In this document: piece after piece, positions 7,804 through 16,544 of the stretch | How the letters are laid out: every line of letters starts with the position of its first letter | Position numbering within the stretch: position 1 is the stretch's first letter | Assembly (NCBI RefSeq): GCF_900114745.1 | Contig: NZ_FOUB01000039.1 | Coordinates: 1-33,377 of the forward strand | Length of the DNA: 33,377 nucleotides | Reading direction: 5' to 3' | From: Nitrosomonas communis | GTDB lineage: Bacteria; Pseudomonadota; Gammaproteobacteria; Burkholderiales; Nitrosomonadaceae | Notes under the pieces: generated by a model | What the model saw: only the letters and a program-made list of their open reading frames with translations | The model's database searches: none | Told to the model about the DNA's origin: nothing | Position numbers and translations under genes: made by a program

Positions 7804-8181
7804 TATTAATTACCGAGGAATACGGTATCCATACCGCTCAAAGACTCCCAGTATTATGGAAAAAAATACCCTAATCAGCTCGAGAGCAAAGACATTCTTG
7901 CCAACTTAAATATTGTTTATCAGGTGCTTACGCGCTGAGTAAGTCGCGTTACTGCTTGAACAACCTAGATCGTCATCGTCGTCAGTGAATAGAAATAAGT
8001 CTTTGGAAGGTATTCTTTTTGAAAAAAGTATTTTCGGCGTAGTTTAGATAGCTACTGAAGCGGAGGGTTGGCTTACTGCTGTATGCTGGCTTTAGATTTT
8101 GTACGCGAGTACGGTAAGAGGTACGGTAAAAAAATTTCTCAATTAATATCTTATTTATAATCATATATTTATATGATTTTT
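7804..8181. other. Non-coding stretch between the recombinase remnant and tRNA-Ser
   Basis: No gene is convincing here. The expected N-terminal catalytic domain of the recombinase is not recognisable. There is a near direct repeat of GTACGGTAA around 8109-8130. I found no duplicate of the tRNA 3' end that would mark an attachment site. Confidence 0.4.
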
Positions 8182-8269
8182 TGGCGGAAGCGGTGAGATT
8201 CGAACTCACGAACGGTTGCCCGTTGCCGGTTTTCAAGACCGGTGCAATCGACCACTCTGCCACGCTTCC
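8182..8269 (-). tRNA. tRNA-Ser, anticodon UGA
   Basis: Minus-strand acceptor arm GGAAGCG (8269-8263) pairs with CGCTTCC, followed by G and an encoded CCA (8184-8182). The anticodon stem CCGGT/ACCGG encloses the loop CTTGAAA, giving anticodon TGA (serine, UCA codons). A T-arm with GTTCGAATC and a long variable arm are visible, as expected for a class II serine tRNA. The length of 88 bases including CCA is normal. It lies downstream of the LOV gene on the same strand and next to recombinase debris, and tRNA genes are common integration targets. Confidence 0.93.
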
Positions 8270-8426
8270 AAGGATTGACTTAAATAAACCAGCAGATACA
8301 TGACAACATGCAAGAAGTCATTTTTTCTTCTGTTTATTTAATGCTGGGTTATGCTACATATAAGGCTGGTTGGAATGATACCTTTTTAGAGCCAGTTTTA
8401 CCAGCAGAACCCACCCTATCGACTAA

Positions 8427-8879
8427 TTATTTCGTTACCTCAGCGAGCTGCTCAGTTAGACGCTTGATCTCTTCTTCAGCCCGTCGCTGTTGCGTCACGT
8501 CATATTGCACACCCAGGTAGTAAAGGACGTTGCCGTGAGCATCAAACAGAGGGGTAATGATCAAATGGTTATAAAACATTTCGCCATTTTTTCTATAATT
8601 TCTGAGCGTGATTTCAACAGGCTGCTTATTTGCAATGGCTTCTTTCAACTGATAACGTTCTTTTTGGTCACGATCAGTGCCCTGCAGGAAGCGGCAATTT
8701 TTCCCTACCGTTTCTTCTTGGCTGTAACCCGTTATTTTCTCAAACGCTCTATTGACATAAACCAGCGGCATATCCTCCTGATCAGGATCAGCCAACGTGA
8801 TACCATTAACACATGAGTCAAGAATTTTGGATAATACTTTTGGAATCAATCCAGGGTCTTTCTCAACGATAAAATCCAT
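8427..8879 (-). CDS. Short LOV-domain blue-light photoreceptor
   Basis: A 150-residue protein made of one PAS/LOV domain with short flanking helices. The start at 8879 is preferred, because GGAG lies 7 bases upstream and the earlier in-frame TTG (8891) overlaps it. The LOV signature GKNCRFLQG is complete, with the photoactive cysteine at residue 62. N94 and N104 (in LRNYRKNGEMFYNHL) and Q125 (in YLGVQYD) match the FMN-contacting residues, and their spacing from the cysteine (32, 42 and 63) is that of plant LOV domains. Blue light should form a cysteinyl-flavin adduct. The C-terminal helix (TQQRRAEEEIKRLTEQLAEV) resembles the J-alpha or coiled-coil linker. There is no output domain, so signalling must go through dimer change or partner binding. 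It is last in a three-gene cluster. Confidence 0.9.
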   Translation of the reverse strand: MDFIVEKDPGLIPKVLSKILDSCVNGITLADPDQEDMPLVYVNRAFEKITGYSQEETVGKNCRFLQGTDRDQKERYQLKEAIANKQPVEITLRNYRKNGEMFYNHLIITPLFDAHGNVLYYLGVQYDVTQQRRAEEEIKRLTEQLAEVTK

Positions 8880-8943
8880 TTTTTTCTCCAAAATTTTTTC
8901 AGTAATTAATTAGAACTTATGACTTGGCAGACCATGAAGTCAA

Positions 8944-9414
8944 TCAAAACGAGTCGGCTTCTATTAGACGCTTAATGTTTCTGACTGTTCTTTCAGCACC
9001 ATCCTGGATGGCTATGCGTATAAGCTTCTCAAACGGTCTCATATGCAGATCGAGACTAAGCAACTCGAAAGTAAATGTAATTTGAGTAGCTGCTGGATCG
9101 GCTGGCTGCAATAAATAATCGCAACGGAAAGGATTCGATACACCGTCGAAACAAATATGCATATGAGGTTCAAAGCTGACAATTTTAAAGGTGGATTCTG
9201 AGCGATTTCCTTGATCGATACGCACTTGCCGGCATATCGTTCCCAGTCCTAGCGGACCATCAGTCAGTTTCTCCAGCTCACGCACTTCCGGCGACCACCT
9301 TGGGTAATTAACAAGCAGCTCGGTGCCAATAAAATTGAAAACATGCCGCTCAGACTTCCGAATCACTGTGCTTGCCTTCCCTACAACCGGCTTATCGTTA
9401 AATAAATTAAACAT
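8944..9414 (-). CDS. SRPBCC (START/polyketide cyclase-like) protein
   Basis: A 156-residue protein. The pattern of an N-terminal strand (KASTVIRKSERHVFNFI), then NYPRWSPEVRELEKLT, GPLGLGT and later FEPHMHICF and TFTFELLSLDL is typical of the SRPBCC superfamily, which folds around a hydrophobic ligand cavity. The C-terminal amphipathic helix (EKLIRIAIQDGAERTVRNIK) closes the pocket in known members. The ligand is unknown. An AGGAGG ribosome-binding site lies about 7 bases before the ATG. It lies 26 bp after the FAD oxidoreductase and 64 bp before the LOV gene, so cotranscription is likely. Confidence 0.75.
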   Translation of the reverse strand: MFNLFNDKPVVGKASTVIRKSERHVFNFIGTELLVNYPRWSPEVRELEKLTDGPLGLGTICRQVRIDQGNRSESTFKIVSFEPHMHICFDGVSNPFRCDYLLQPADPAATQITFTFELLSLDLHMRPFEKLIRIAIQDGAERTVRNIKRLIEADSF

Positions 9415-9440
9415 AGCCCAGCCTCCTGCTTATCGATATC

Positions 9441-10604
9441 TCAAATCAGATAAGTATCTATTCCAGTCAATAGTAAATCATATTGTGCCTCTACAATTTC
9501 TTTAATAATTGAGGCTGCTATACCCGTTACCACATTATTCTCGATAGCCAGCCAGCCAACCGCATCCGTCGGCCCCAGGCTGACGACATAGCCTATATCA
9601 TGGTGGATATAAGGTTCAAGTATTTTAAGCAGCCCAGAATGCCGTAAAATATTGCGTGCCGCAAGCTTTCCTTTACGCACAGCCGATTGCGCGGTCATGG
9701 CATTAGAGCCGAAAGATTGATAATGGGAGCAATCACCCGCAATATAAATATGCGGTAATGACTGGCGGTTAACAATAACTTGCCCGAAAGCATTTGCCAT
9801 AAACTGATCACTCTGCTGCTTGCCAGAAAATAACAGCGATAGACTAGAAGGAAGCTCATACTGCCTGCCCGTATTCTTTTCTTCCAGTAATATGACGTTC
9901 TTCTGCTGTCCGCGGAAGTAGGTATCGGGACAAAAATCAATGTCAAGCTCAGTCATACGGGATTGCGCATAGTGAGCAAATCTGTCGGGAAACTGTCTGA
10001 GCACTCGCTCCCCGCTTTCGATCAGACGCACTTTGTTTTCAAATTTGTGACGCTGGAGAAAATGTGCAATCTCAAACAGAAACTGTATCCCGGTGGCACC
10101 TCCTCCAATCACAGAGATAGGGGCTTTGCTGTCACCTCCCCCAGCCAGATGCCTGCTTAGCAAAGCTGAACCGGCAGTGCTCATAAAATCTTTCAAATCC
10201 AGGACGTGGGCTGAATTATGATTAACGACATCTCTTGCAGGCGCGCCCGTTGCAATCAGCAGATAATCAAATGGCAATGAATAATCATCCACTGTTATGG
10301 ATTTATTATTCTGCCATTGCTGCAGAATATCTTCGTCGAGCACGAGTTCGGTACAAACATGGCGACAGCCAAATCGTTGCTCAAGCGTGGTAAAGGGTAC
10401 AAGCAAATCAGATAGAGGGTAACGAAATGTTTCTTGAAGATGCGTAATCTTAAGGTGATGTGTTCTCGGATCAATAATCGTGACTTCAGCATCTGGCATA
10501 TATTCTACCAGTGTTGTCAGTGCAGCGATGCCGGCATAACCTCCACCTACGATGACTATTTTTAACTGCTTGCGAGCAGATATATAAAATGGCAGAAAAG
10601 CCAC
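9441..10604 (-). CDS. FAD-dependent pyridine nucleotide-disulfide type oxidoreductase, NDH-2-like
   Basis: A 387-residue protein starting at GTG (10604), with AAGGAG 5 bases upstream. The N-terminal Rossmann motif VIVGGGYAGIAA (about 17-28) binds FAD, and a second motif, SVIGGGATGIQF (about 164-175), should bind NAD(P)H. A third FAD contact is seen in HIYIAGDCSHY, followed by the AxxAVRKGKLAARNI helix. The arrangement resembles type II NADH dehydrogenases and related quinone reductases. No transmembrane helix is obvious, and the C-terminal region may be a peripheral membrane anchor. It heads the cluster with the SRPBCC and LOV genes, so a flavin-redox function tied to light or stress is possible but unproven. 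A dispersed repeat copy lies in its upstream region. Confidence 0.85.
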   Translation of the reverse strand: MAFLPFYISARKQLKIVIVGGGYAGIAALTTLVEYMPDAEVTIIDPRTHHLKITHLQETFRYPLSDLLVPFTTLEQRFGCRHVCTELVLDEDILQQWQNNKSITVDDYSLPFDYLLIATGAPARDVVNHNSAHVLDLKDFMSTAGSALLSRHLAGGGDSKAPISVIGGGATGIQFLFEIAHFLQRHKFENKVRLIESGERVLRQFPDRFAHYAQSRMTELDIDFCPDTYFRGQQKNVILLEEKNTGRQYELPSSLSLLFSGKQQSDQFMANAFGQVIVNRQSLPHIYIAGDCSHYQSFGSNAMTAQSAVRKGKLAARNILRHSGLLKILEPYIHHDIGYVVSLGPTDAVGWLAIENNVVTGIAASIIKEIVEAQYDLLLTGIDTYLI

Positions 10605-10641
10605 ATATTCTCCTTATTTTTCCTGAATGAGGCTAGTTATT

Positions 10642-10744
10642 TTACTTCTAAATCAAACATCAACTTTGTTGGCTTCACCTTGCCGTATCATTGATACTGT
10701 CTGCGGCTCGCCTTCGTGTCATCTTTGATTCGGAATGGGAGTGA
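10642..10744 (+). repeat. Dispersed ~100-bp repeat, copy A (degenerate ends)
   Basis: The core GGCTTCACCTTGCCGTAT and then ATACTGTCTGCGGC are shared with the reverse complement of 23981-24081. The outer ends (TTCTAAATCAAA and TTTGATTCGGAAT) are imperfect inverted repeats. This copy lies about 37 bp upstream of the minus-strand FAD oxidoreductase gene and downstream of gluQ. Confidence 0.75.
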
Positions 10745-10819
10745 CATCTACATGAGAGCAAGAGGCATGGTTAGCGTAGCATGAAAAAACTATATTTATT
10801 GTAGATTCAGAATGATCAC

Positions 10820-11728
10820 TCAGGGTTCATTAATAAAACGGTTTCCTTTAGGTATTCTTTCTGCCTGCCAGTTTGCCTGCGCCCACTGCCAGAAAGAAGT
10901 TATATCCCCCTCGACTAACTCATCAAGTGGATTCTGGCCAAGAAAACGAAGGGTTGCAACCAGTTGAGGGAGCGGTCTAGTCAGGTCGACGGGTGCCGCC
11001 AAAGTTTGCTTACTCAGCTTTTCTCCTTGTTTATTCACTACAAGGGGTAAGTGCAGATAGGCAGGTGTTTTATAGCCCAGAAGCTTCTGTAGATAAATTT
11101 GACGGGGAGTCGAATGAAGTAAATCAACACCCCGCACGATATGAGTCATTCCCTGCCAGGCATCATCCACCACTACGGCTAATTGATAAGTATAAATACC
11201 ATCTGCCCGGCGCAAGACAAAATCACCAATTTCACTTTCCACACATTGATCAACCTTTCCTTGCAAATGATCTACGAATTCAATCTGGCTGCATTCGGTT
11301 TTAACTCGCAGCGTATGGGGACGACCAGCAAGATTGCTCGATAAACCATTACGACACCTTCCAGGATAAACGGGTCCTTCAATACTCATCACAGCAGCAT
11401 CAGCAATTTCTCTGCGCGAACAAGCACAAGGATAAATTAATCCATTTTTGTTAAGTTCGGCCAGTGCGGCTTGATAGCTAGCATGACGCTGACTTTGGTA
11501 GACAACTTCACCATCCCAATTCATTCCAAAGGATTCTAGCGCATGCAATATTTTCCGGGATGAATCTGGCATCACCCGCGTTGAATCCACATCTTCAATT
11601 CGGATTAACCATTCACCATTATGGGTTCTTGCTTCAAGATAACTGGCTACTGCCGTCACCAATGAACCCAAATGCAAGGGACCTGTCGGTGATGGCGCAA
11701 AACGCCCACGGTAAACGGATAGTTGCAT
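10820..11728 (-). CDS. gluQ: Glutamyl-Q tRNA(Asp) synthetase
   Basis: A protein of 302 residues from the ATG at 11728; a GTG at 11749 would give 309. It makes glutamyl-queuosine at the wobble base of tRNA-Asp. The class I signature is near the start (GRFAPSPTGPLHLGSL, HLGS being the HIGH box) and a KLSKQ motif (KMSKS-like) lies further on. A zinc site of the family is visible in CACSRRE followed by YPGRC. There is no anticodon-binding domain, as expected for this truncated GluRS paralogue. The family normally starts a few residues before RFAPSP, which favours the ATG. It is divergent from mpl, with about 200 bp between them. Confidence 0.93.
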   Translation of the reverse strand: MQLSVYRGRFAPSPTGPLHLGSLVTAVASYLEARTHNGEWLIRIEDVDSTRVMPDSSRKILHALESFGMNWDGEVVYQSQRHASYQAALAELNKNGLIYPCACSRREIADAAVMSIEGPVYPGRCRNGLSSNLAGRPHTLRVKTECSQIEFVDHLQGKVDQCVESEIGDFVLRRADGIYTYQLAVVVDDAWQGMTHIVRGVDLLHSTPRQIYLQKLLGYKTPAYLHLPLVVNKQGEKLSKQTLAAPVDLTRPLPQLVATLRFLGQNPLDELVEGDITSFWQWAQANWQAERIPKGNRFINEP

Positions 11729-11943
11729 AGGAGGATGAATAATTAGCACTCAGCCAATCATTGAGAATCCAGCTGATAGCTCATTACTTTCAAAAGTTTT
11801 TTATAAAAATGCTTTTTTAGCTGTTGAAAAATAATCCATATCACTCTTCTTGTTAAGCTTAACAAGTATAATTTAAGCTTTAAAGTAATGAACTAGCAAT
11901 TCAATTAAATCAATCCATCAATATTTCTTCGAGAAGGTATACG

Positions 11944-13326
11944 GTGCATATTCATATCCTCGGTATTTGCGGTACATTTATGGGTGGTCTTGCGGTGCTG
12001 GCGCGCGCTTCTGGTTTTAAAGTCACTGGCTGTGATGCCAACGTCTACCCACCCATGAGTACTCAACTGGTTTCTCAGGGAATCGAATTGATTGAGGGGT
12101 ACGCGCCACAGCAGATCCAACTCAAACCAGATCTGTTTGTGATCGGCAATGCCATTTCCCGTGGCAATCCTTTAATGGAAGAAATCCTAAACAGGAATTT
12201 GCCCTACACCTCCGGCCCACAATGGCTCTCAGAACATATTCTGAAAAGTAAGTGGGTGCTAGCGGTGGCAGGTACTCACGGCAAAACGACCACCAGCTCG
12301 ATGCTGGCATGGATATTGGAATACGCAGGGTTGGCTCCCGGTTTTCTTATTGGCGGCATACCCGAAAATTTCGGTATCTCCGCACGATTAGGTGAAAAAA
12401 GTAGACATCAACCAGATCGGCAGGAATCCTCTTCATTTTTTGTCATCGAGGCTGATGAATACGATACTGCATTTTTCGACAAACGCTCCAAATTTATCCA
12501 TTATCACCCCAGAACCACGGTATTAAATAACCTTGAATTTGATCATGCTGATATCTTTCCTGATCTAGCTGCAATTCAGCGACAATTTCATTATTTCGTA
12601 AGAACCCTTCCAGGTAATGGATTAATTATTGCCAACGGTCTTGAAAAAAACTTGCAGCAGGCACTCGCTCAGGGCTGCTGGACACCTATTGAGAAATTTG
12701 GTGTGAATGAGGGTTGGCAGGCTAAAACGTTGACTGAGCAAAACATCGAGATAATTTATCAAGAAAAATCCCATGGCTTACTGCAATGGGATTTATTGGG
12801 TGAACATAATCGCATGAACGCACTGGCCGCCATTGCAGCAGCCCGTCATGCTGGCATCCCTCCTGATATTGCCATAGCCGCCTTGTCGCAGTTCAAAAAT
12901 GTCAAACGGCGAATGGAAATACGCGGGATAGTCAATGACATCACTCTATATGACGATTTTGCGCATCACCCTACTGCGATTAAAACGACCTTAAACGGCT
13001 TGCGTCATAAAGTGGGCAATGCGCGCATTATCGCTGTCTTGGAACCGCGTTCCAACACGATGAAAATGGGTATTTGGAAAGATAGCCTGGCAGCAAGTCT
13101 GGAAACAGCGGATCAAATTTATTGTTATGCCAATCAATCAGAATGGGATGTACAGACAGCACTTTCCTCCCTCGGGAAGAAAGCCAATTTACATTATGAG
13201 ATGGCTCAGTTGATCAATGCGATTGTGGCTACTGCCTGCCCTGGCGATCATATCCTCGTTATGAGCAACGGTGGCTTTGGTGGAATACACGAGCAGATCA
13301 TGAAGTCTCTAGCCCATCCTCATTGA
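11944..13326 (+). CDS. mpl: Mpl, UDP-MurNAc:L-Ala-gamma-D-Glu-meso-DAP ligase
   Basis: A 460-residue ligase from a GTG start, with an N-terminal nucleotide motif HIHILGICGTFMGGLA. The central ATP loop AGTHGKTTTSS is at about residues 109-118, and the Mur ligase motif EADEYDTAFFDKRSKF follows. The C-terminal domain includes DDFAHHPTAI and LEPRSNTMKMG, both typical of Mpl rather than MurC. It attaches the recycled tripeptide to UDP-MurNAc in murein recycling, in the cytosol. An AGAAGG-like ribosome-binding site lies just upstream. The gene stands alone on the plus strand. Confidence 0.96.
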   Translation: MHIHILGICGTFMGGLAVLARASGFKVTGCDANVYPPMSTQLVSQGIELIEGYAPQQIQLKPDLFVIGNAISRGNPLMEEILNRNLPYTSGPQWLSEHILKSKWVLAVAGTHGKTTTSSMLAWILEYAGLAPGFLIGGIPENFGISARLGEKSRHQPDRQESSSFFVIEADEYDTAFFDKRSKFIHYHPRTTVLNNLEFDHADIFPDLAAIQRQFHYFVRTLPGNGLIIANGLEKNLQQALAQGCWTPIEKFGVNEGWQAKTLTEQNIEIIYQEKSHGLLQWDLLGEHNRMNALAAIAAARHAGIPPDIAIAALSQFKNVKRRMEIRGIVNDITLYDDFAHHPTAIKTTLNGLRHKVGNARIIAVLEPRSNTMKMGIWKDSLAASLETADQIYCYANQSEWDVQTALSSLGKKANLHYEMAQLINAIVATACPGDHILVMSNGGFGGIHEQIMKSLAHPH

Positions 13327-13491
13327 CAGAAGGCCTGCAAAAAATATTAACCATAGCACGTTCTCTTATCAAACTTTTGAGCATTTCACGAGGTGGATGG
13401 TCAAAGGTGTGACAATTTGCCACATAGCCTAAATCTCTAATTTACGCTAATGTGGTATAGGAAAAAGCCAAATAGAAGATGAGTCATCTTA

Positions 13492-14772
13492 ATGTTTAAC
13501 ATTCTTCATCAGTCACCGCTTAGCAAAAATCTGCAAAGGCTATTCCTTTTAAGAAGCATTGCGATTGTGGCGCAATGCATTTTATTTGCTTTGGCATACT
13601 CAATCATTGAACTGGATGTGCCGTGGGAAAAGATGACCATCATTGTAGTAATACTTACCCTCCTCAATTTTTTTACCTGGGTTCGGCTGCATCATACCTT
13701 TCCTGTTTCAAATCTTGAGTTTTTTGCCCAATTGCTCATCGATATTTTTGCTTTAACCGCATTGCTTTATTTTGCTGGTGGCTCAACCAACCCTTTTATT
13801 TCGCTTTATTTAATGCCTCTTACTATTGCAGCAGCCATCCTACCATGGCGCTATACCTGGGCGATCGCAGGAATTACGATCACGTGCTATACCATTCTTC
13901 TCTTTGAATATATCCCATTGCCCCACGATCACTCAGATGATCATAGCGCGCATTTAATGGAGTTCAATCTGCATATTTCAGGTATGTGGTTAACCTTCGT
14001 GTTAAGTACCCTCTTGATTGCCTGGTTTGTCGTCAAAATGAGTAGTTCCATTCGCGATCGTGACAAAAATCTCGCCCAGGCAAGAGAGCAAGCATTACGC
14101 AACGAACAAATTATTGCGCTGGGTACGCTGGCTGCAGGCGCAGCACATGAATTGGGCACGCCTCTCTCGACAATGGCAGTCATTACGGGCGAGCTACAAC
14201 AAGAATATCTCCAGAATGAAGAATTCCAGAATAATATTCGTATCCTGCGCAACCAAATCACGCATTGCAAGCAAACCCTGACGCAGTTACTCGCTAAAGC
14301 AGGGCAAGCACGAACAGAAGATGGAAATAGCCAGTCGGTTGATTATTTTCTAAAGCAGGTACTCGATAAATGGCAACTCATTCGCCCTTCAACCAAATTC
14401 AATTATCAATGCCATGGGGTCCAACCTGCCCCCCTTATCATGAATACTCAATTACTAAGCCAATCCATCCTGAATTTACTGAATAATGCGGCAGACGCGT
14501 CTACTGATCAAGTGAGCATCAAAAGCACCTGGGATCAGCATATGCTGAATCTAGAAATTCATGATGACGGGGAAGGCTTGACTGGAGAAGCCGTTCAACG
14601 CGCAGGGGAAGCATTTTTTACCAATAAGGCACCTGGCCAAGGATTTGGTATTGGTTTATTTCTCGCCAACGCAAATATTGAACGTTTTGGTGGTACTGTA
14701 CGTTTGTTTAATCATGCAGAGGGGGGCGCTTGCATTCATGTCACGCTTCCCCTCATTCCTAACATTACTTAA
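13492..14772 (+). CDS. regB: RegB/PrrB-type redox-sensing histidine kinase
   Basis: A 426-residue membrane kinase with about six N-terminal transmembrane helices (roughly 17-182). The quinone-binding heptad GGSTNPF is at residues 96-102. The phosphorylated histidine is H219 in AAGAAHELGTPLSTM, the RegB-type H-box. Cys259 (in QITHCKQTL) lies where the redox-active cysteine of Rhodobacter RegB is found. The ATP-binding domain has the N-box NLLNNAADAS (328-337), HDDGEGL and GQGFGIGLF (383-391). It should sense the quinone pool or redox state and phosphorylate RegA, encoded 38 bp downstream. Possible operator half-sites are noted upstream. Confidence 0.93.
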   Translation: MFNILHQSPLSKNLQRLFLLRSIAIVAQCILFALAYSIIELDVPWEKMTIIVVILTLLNFFTWVRLHHTFPVSNLEFFAQLLIDIFALTALLYFAGGSTNPFISLYLMPLTIAAAILPWRYTWAIAGITITCYTILLFEYIPLPHDHSDDHSAHLMEFNLHISGMWLTFVLSTLLIAWFVVKMSSSIRDRDKNLAQAREQALRNEQIIALGTLAAGAAHELGTPLSTMAVITGELQQEYLQNEEFQNNIRILRNQITHCKQTLTQLLAKAGQARTEDGNSQSVDYFLKQVLDKWQLIRPSTKFNYQCHGVQPAPLIMNTQLLSQSILNLLNNAADASTDQVSIKSTWDQHMLNLEIHDDGEGLTGEAVQRAGEAFFTNKAPGQGFGIGLFLANANIERFGGTVRLFNHAEGGACIHVTLPLIPNIT

Positions 14773-14810
14773 CTTTTCTTCCATCAAGTCAGTACTAAGA
14801 GGAAAATGTT

Positions 14811-15350
14811 ATGACCGGGCCCGTTGAGCATCCAAGTTTACTCATCGTCGACGATGATCCCGTTTTCTGTGATGTGCTAGCTAAGGCAATGACCAAACGA
14901 GGATTCGATGTTATCTACACACATACCATTACATCCGCCTTGGAAAAAGTGGAATCCCTCATGCCTGAATATGCAATCATCGATCTCAAACTATCGGATG
15001 AATCCGGATTAATACTCATCGATAAAATAAAGAAACTCGATCCTGGAACACGGATTGTCATGCTGACGGGCTATGCCAGTATTGCGACCGCAGTTGAAGC
15101 GATCAAGCTTGGGGCTACCCATTATCTCGCTAAACCAGTTGATGTTAATGACATTATGGCGGCTTTTGAGCGTACCAGCGGGGATGCCGAGGTGCCGATA
15201 AGCTCGCATCCGTTATCAGTTGGACGGCTGGAATGGGAATATATCCACCGTATTCTGACTGAAAATAATAATAATATTTCTGTTACGGCAAGAATTTTGA
15301 ATATGCATCGCAGAACACTGCAACGCAAGCTTGCCAAGAAGCCTGTTTAG
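14811..15350 (+). CDS. regA: RegA/PrrA-type response regulator
   Basis: A 179-residue regulator. The receiver domain has the acidic pocket D14-D16 (LLIVDDDPVF), phosphorylation site D58 (IIDLKLSDESG), T86 (VMLTGYAS) and K108 (YLAKPVD). The C-terminal Fis-type helix-turn-helix (about 133-176, NISVTARILNMHRRTLQRKL) is nearly invariant in RegA/PrrA/ActR proteins. Its partner RegB is immediately upstream, and a ribosome-binding site AGAGGA is visible. It faces ribD convergently with only 3 bp between the stops, and no separate terminator is seen. Confidence 0.95.
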   Translation: MTGPVEHPSLLIVDDDPVFCDVLAKAMTKRGFDVIYTHTITSALEKVESLMPEYAIIDLKLSDESGLILIDKIKKLDPGTRIVMLTGYASIATAVEAIKLGATHYLAKPVDVNDIMAAFERTSGDAEVPISSHPLSVGRLEWEYIHRILTENNNNISVTARILNMHRRTLQRKLAKKPV

Positions 15351-15353
15351 AAT

Positions 15354-16475
15354 TTAATCATGCAGCTCAAGATTGGAGAATTTTGCAGCTACCCGAATAT
15401 CTGGTCCAATCATACGAACATCGGTTAATTCCAGTTTATGCTTGTCGGATAGCCTGGTCAGCACCGGCAGATTCAACATACCCTGTGCTTTATCACCCAG
15501 CAGACAAGGTGCAAGATAGATGACCAGTTCATCGACCAATTCTTCTTGCACCAGAGCACCAGCCAAAGTACTTCCTGCCTCTACTAGTACTTCGTTGATC
15601 TCGAAATCAGCCAGTTTAACCATCATTTGAGTCAGATCGACTTTGCCATCACGAGTAGGCAGCATAATGACTTTCATCCCCTTCTCCTCCAGCTTTTTTT
15701 TTCTGTTCTCATCTGGCACAGCGGTAAAAATCAATATTTTATTACCTTGCAATAGTTTTGCATTAGCTGGTATATCGAGTCGGCTATCAATGACGACGCG
15801 CAGTGGTTGCCGGGTAGCCTCGACGTGACGGACTGTTAATTGTGGGTCATCTTTTTTTACTGTGCCAATACCCGTTAAGATAGCACAAGAAAGAGCACGT
15901 AAACGATGTGCATCCAAACGCGCTGACTCGCTAGTAATCCATTGGCTTGCACCATTCTCCAATGCCGTCTTACCATCCAGACTCGCCGCTATTTTCAATC
16001 TTACCCACGGCCGATGGCGAGTCATGCGGGAAACAAAGCCAATATTCAGTGCACTTGCTTGCTCCTCCAATAAACCGGATTGCACCATAATGCCTGCATC
16101 TCTTAACCTGGCCACACCATTACCTGCTACCAAAGGATTCGGATCCAGCATCGCCATCACGACTCTCGCTACACCCGCCTTGATGAGTGCTTCAGCACAA
16201 GGAGGCGTACGTCCATAATGGCTGCATGGCTCTAATGTCACATAAACGGTAGCATTTCTTACGGTATCGTCCGCAGAACCAAGCGCATTAATTTCAGCAT
16301 GCGGCTGACCAGCCCGTTCATGCCAGCCACTGCCTATTACGCGATTATTTTTAACAATGACACAGCCTACCCGCGGATTGGGACTCGTTGTATATAAACC
16401 CCTCTCTGCAAGTTTTAATGCCTGAGACATGTAGGCATAATCACTGGCTGAAAAAATCTGGGAATCACTAAGCAC
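15354..16475 (-). CDS. ribD: RibD, bifunctional riboflavin-specific deaminase/reductase
   Basis: A 373-residue enzyme of riboflavin synthesis. The N-terminal deaminase domain has the zinc site: H59 and E61 in PHAEINALG, and C84 and C93 in PCSHYGRTPPC. The C-terminal reductase domain includes ASLDGKTAL and later VEAGSTLAGALV. The GTG at 16475 is used here; an ATG at 16430 would shorten the N terminus by 15 residues. It is third in glyA-nrdR-ribD, with 69 bp after nrdR. No FMN riboswitch is visible upstream, which fits expression from the operon. Confidence 0.94.
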   Translation of the reverse strand: MLSDSQIFSASDYAYMSQALKLAERGLYTTSPNPRVGCVIVKNNRVIGSGWHERAGQPHAEINALGSADDTVRNATVYVTLEPCSHYGRTPPCAEALIKAGVARVVMAMLDPNPLVAGNGVARLRDAGIMVQSGLLEEQASALNIGFVSRMTRHRPWVRLKIAASLDGKTALENGASQWITSESARLDAHRLRALSCAILTGIGTVKKDDPQLTVRHVEATRQPLRVVIDSRLDIPANAKLLQGNKILIFTAVPDENRKKKLEEKGMKVIMLPTRDGKVDLTQMMVKLADFEINEVLVEAGSTLAGALVQEELVDELVIYLAPCLLGDKAQGMLNLPVLTRLSDKHKLELTDVRMIGPDIRVAAKFSNLELHD

Positions 16476-16544
16476 AAATAGATCCTGAATGTGTACCTGA
16501 TCGTACTTGGACTGCGCTAAATTTGAATTTCTTAAGAATCAGCT

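Noticed and set aside
8105..8130. Repeated GTACGGTAA as an attachment site or CRISPR-like repeat
   Set aside because: There are only two short copies, with no link to the tRNA end and no further units.
7982..8263. A 93-codon minus-strand frame overlapping tRNA-Ser
   Set aside because: Its first third is the tRNA gene read as protein, a common artefact. The remainder has no recognisable domain.
8308..8520. A 70-codon plus-strand frame overlapping the LOV gene
   Set aside because: It covers the end of the LOV gene on the opposite strand and resembles no protein family.
16476..16544. FMN riboswitch before ribD
   Set aside because: The gap is only 69 bp and shows none of the conserved RFN element. 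Operon expression is enough.
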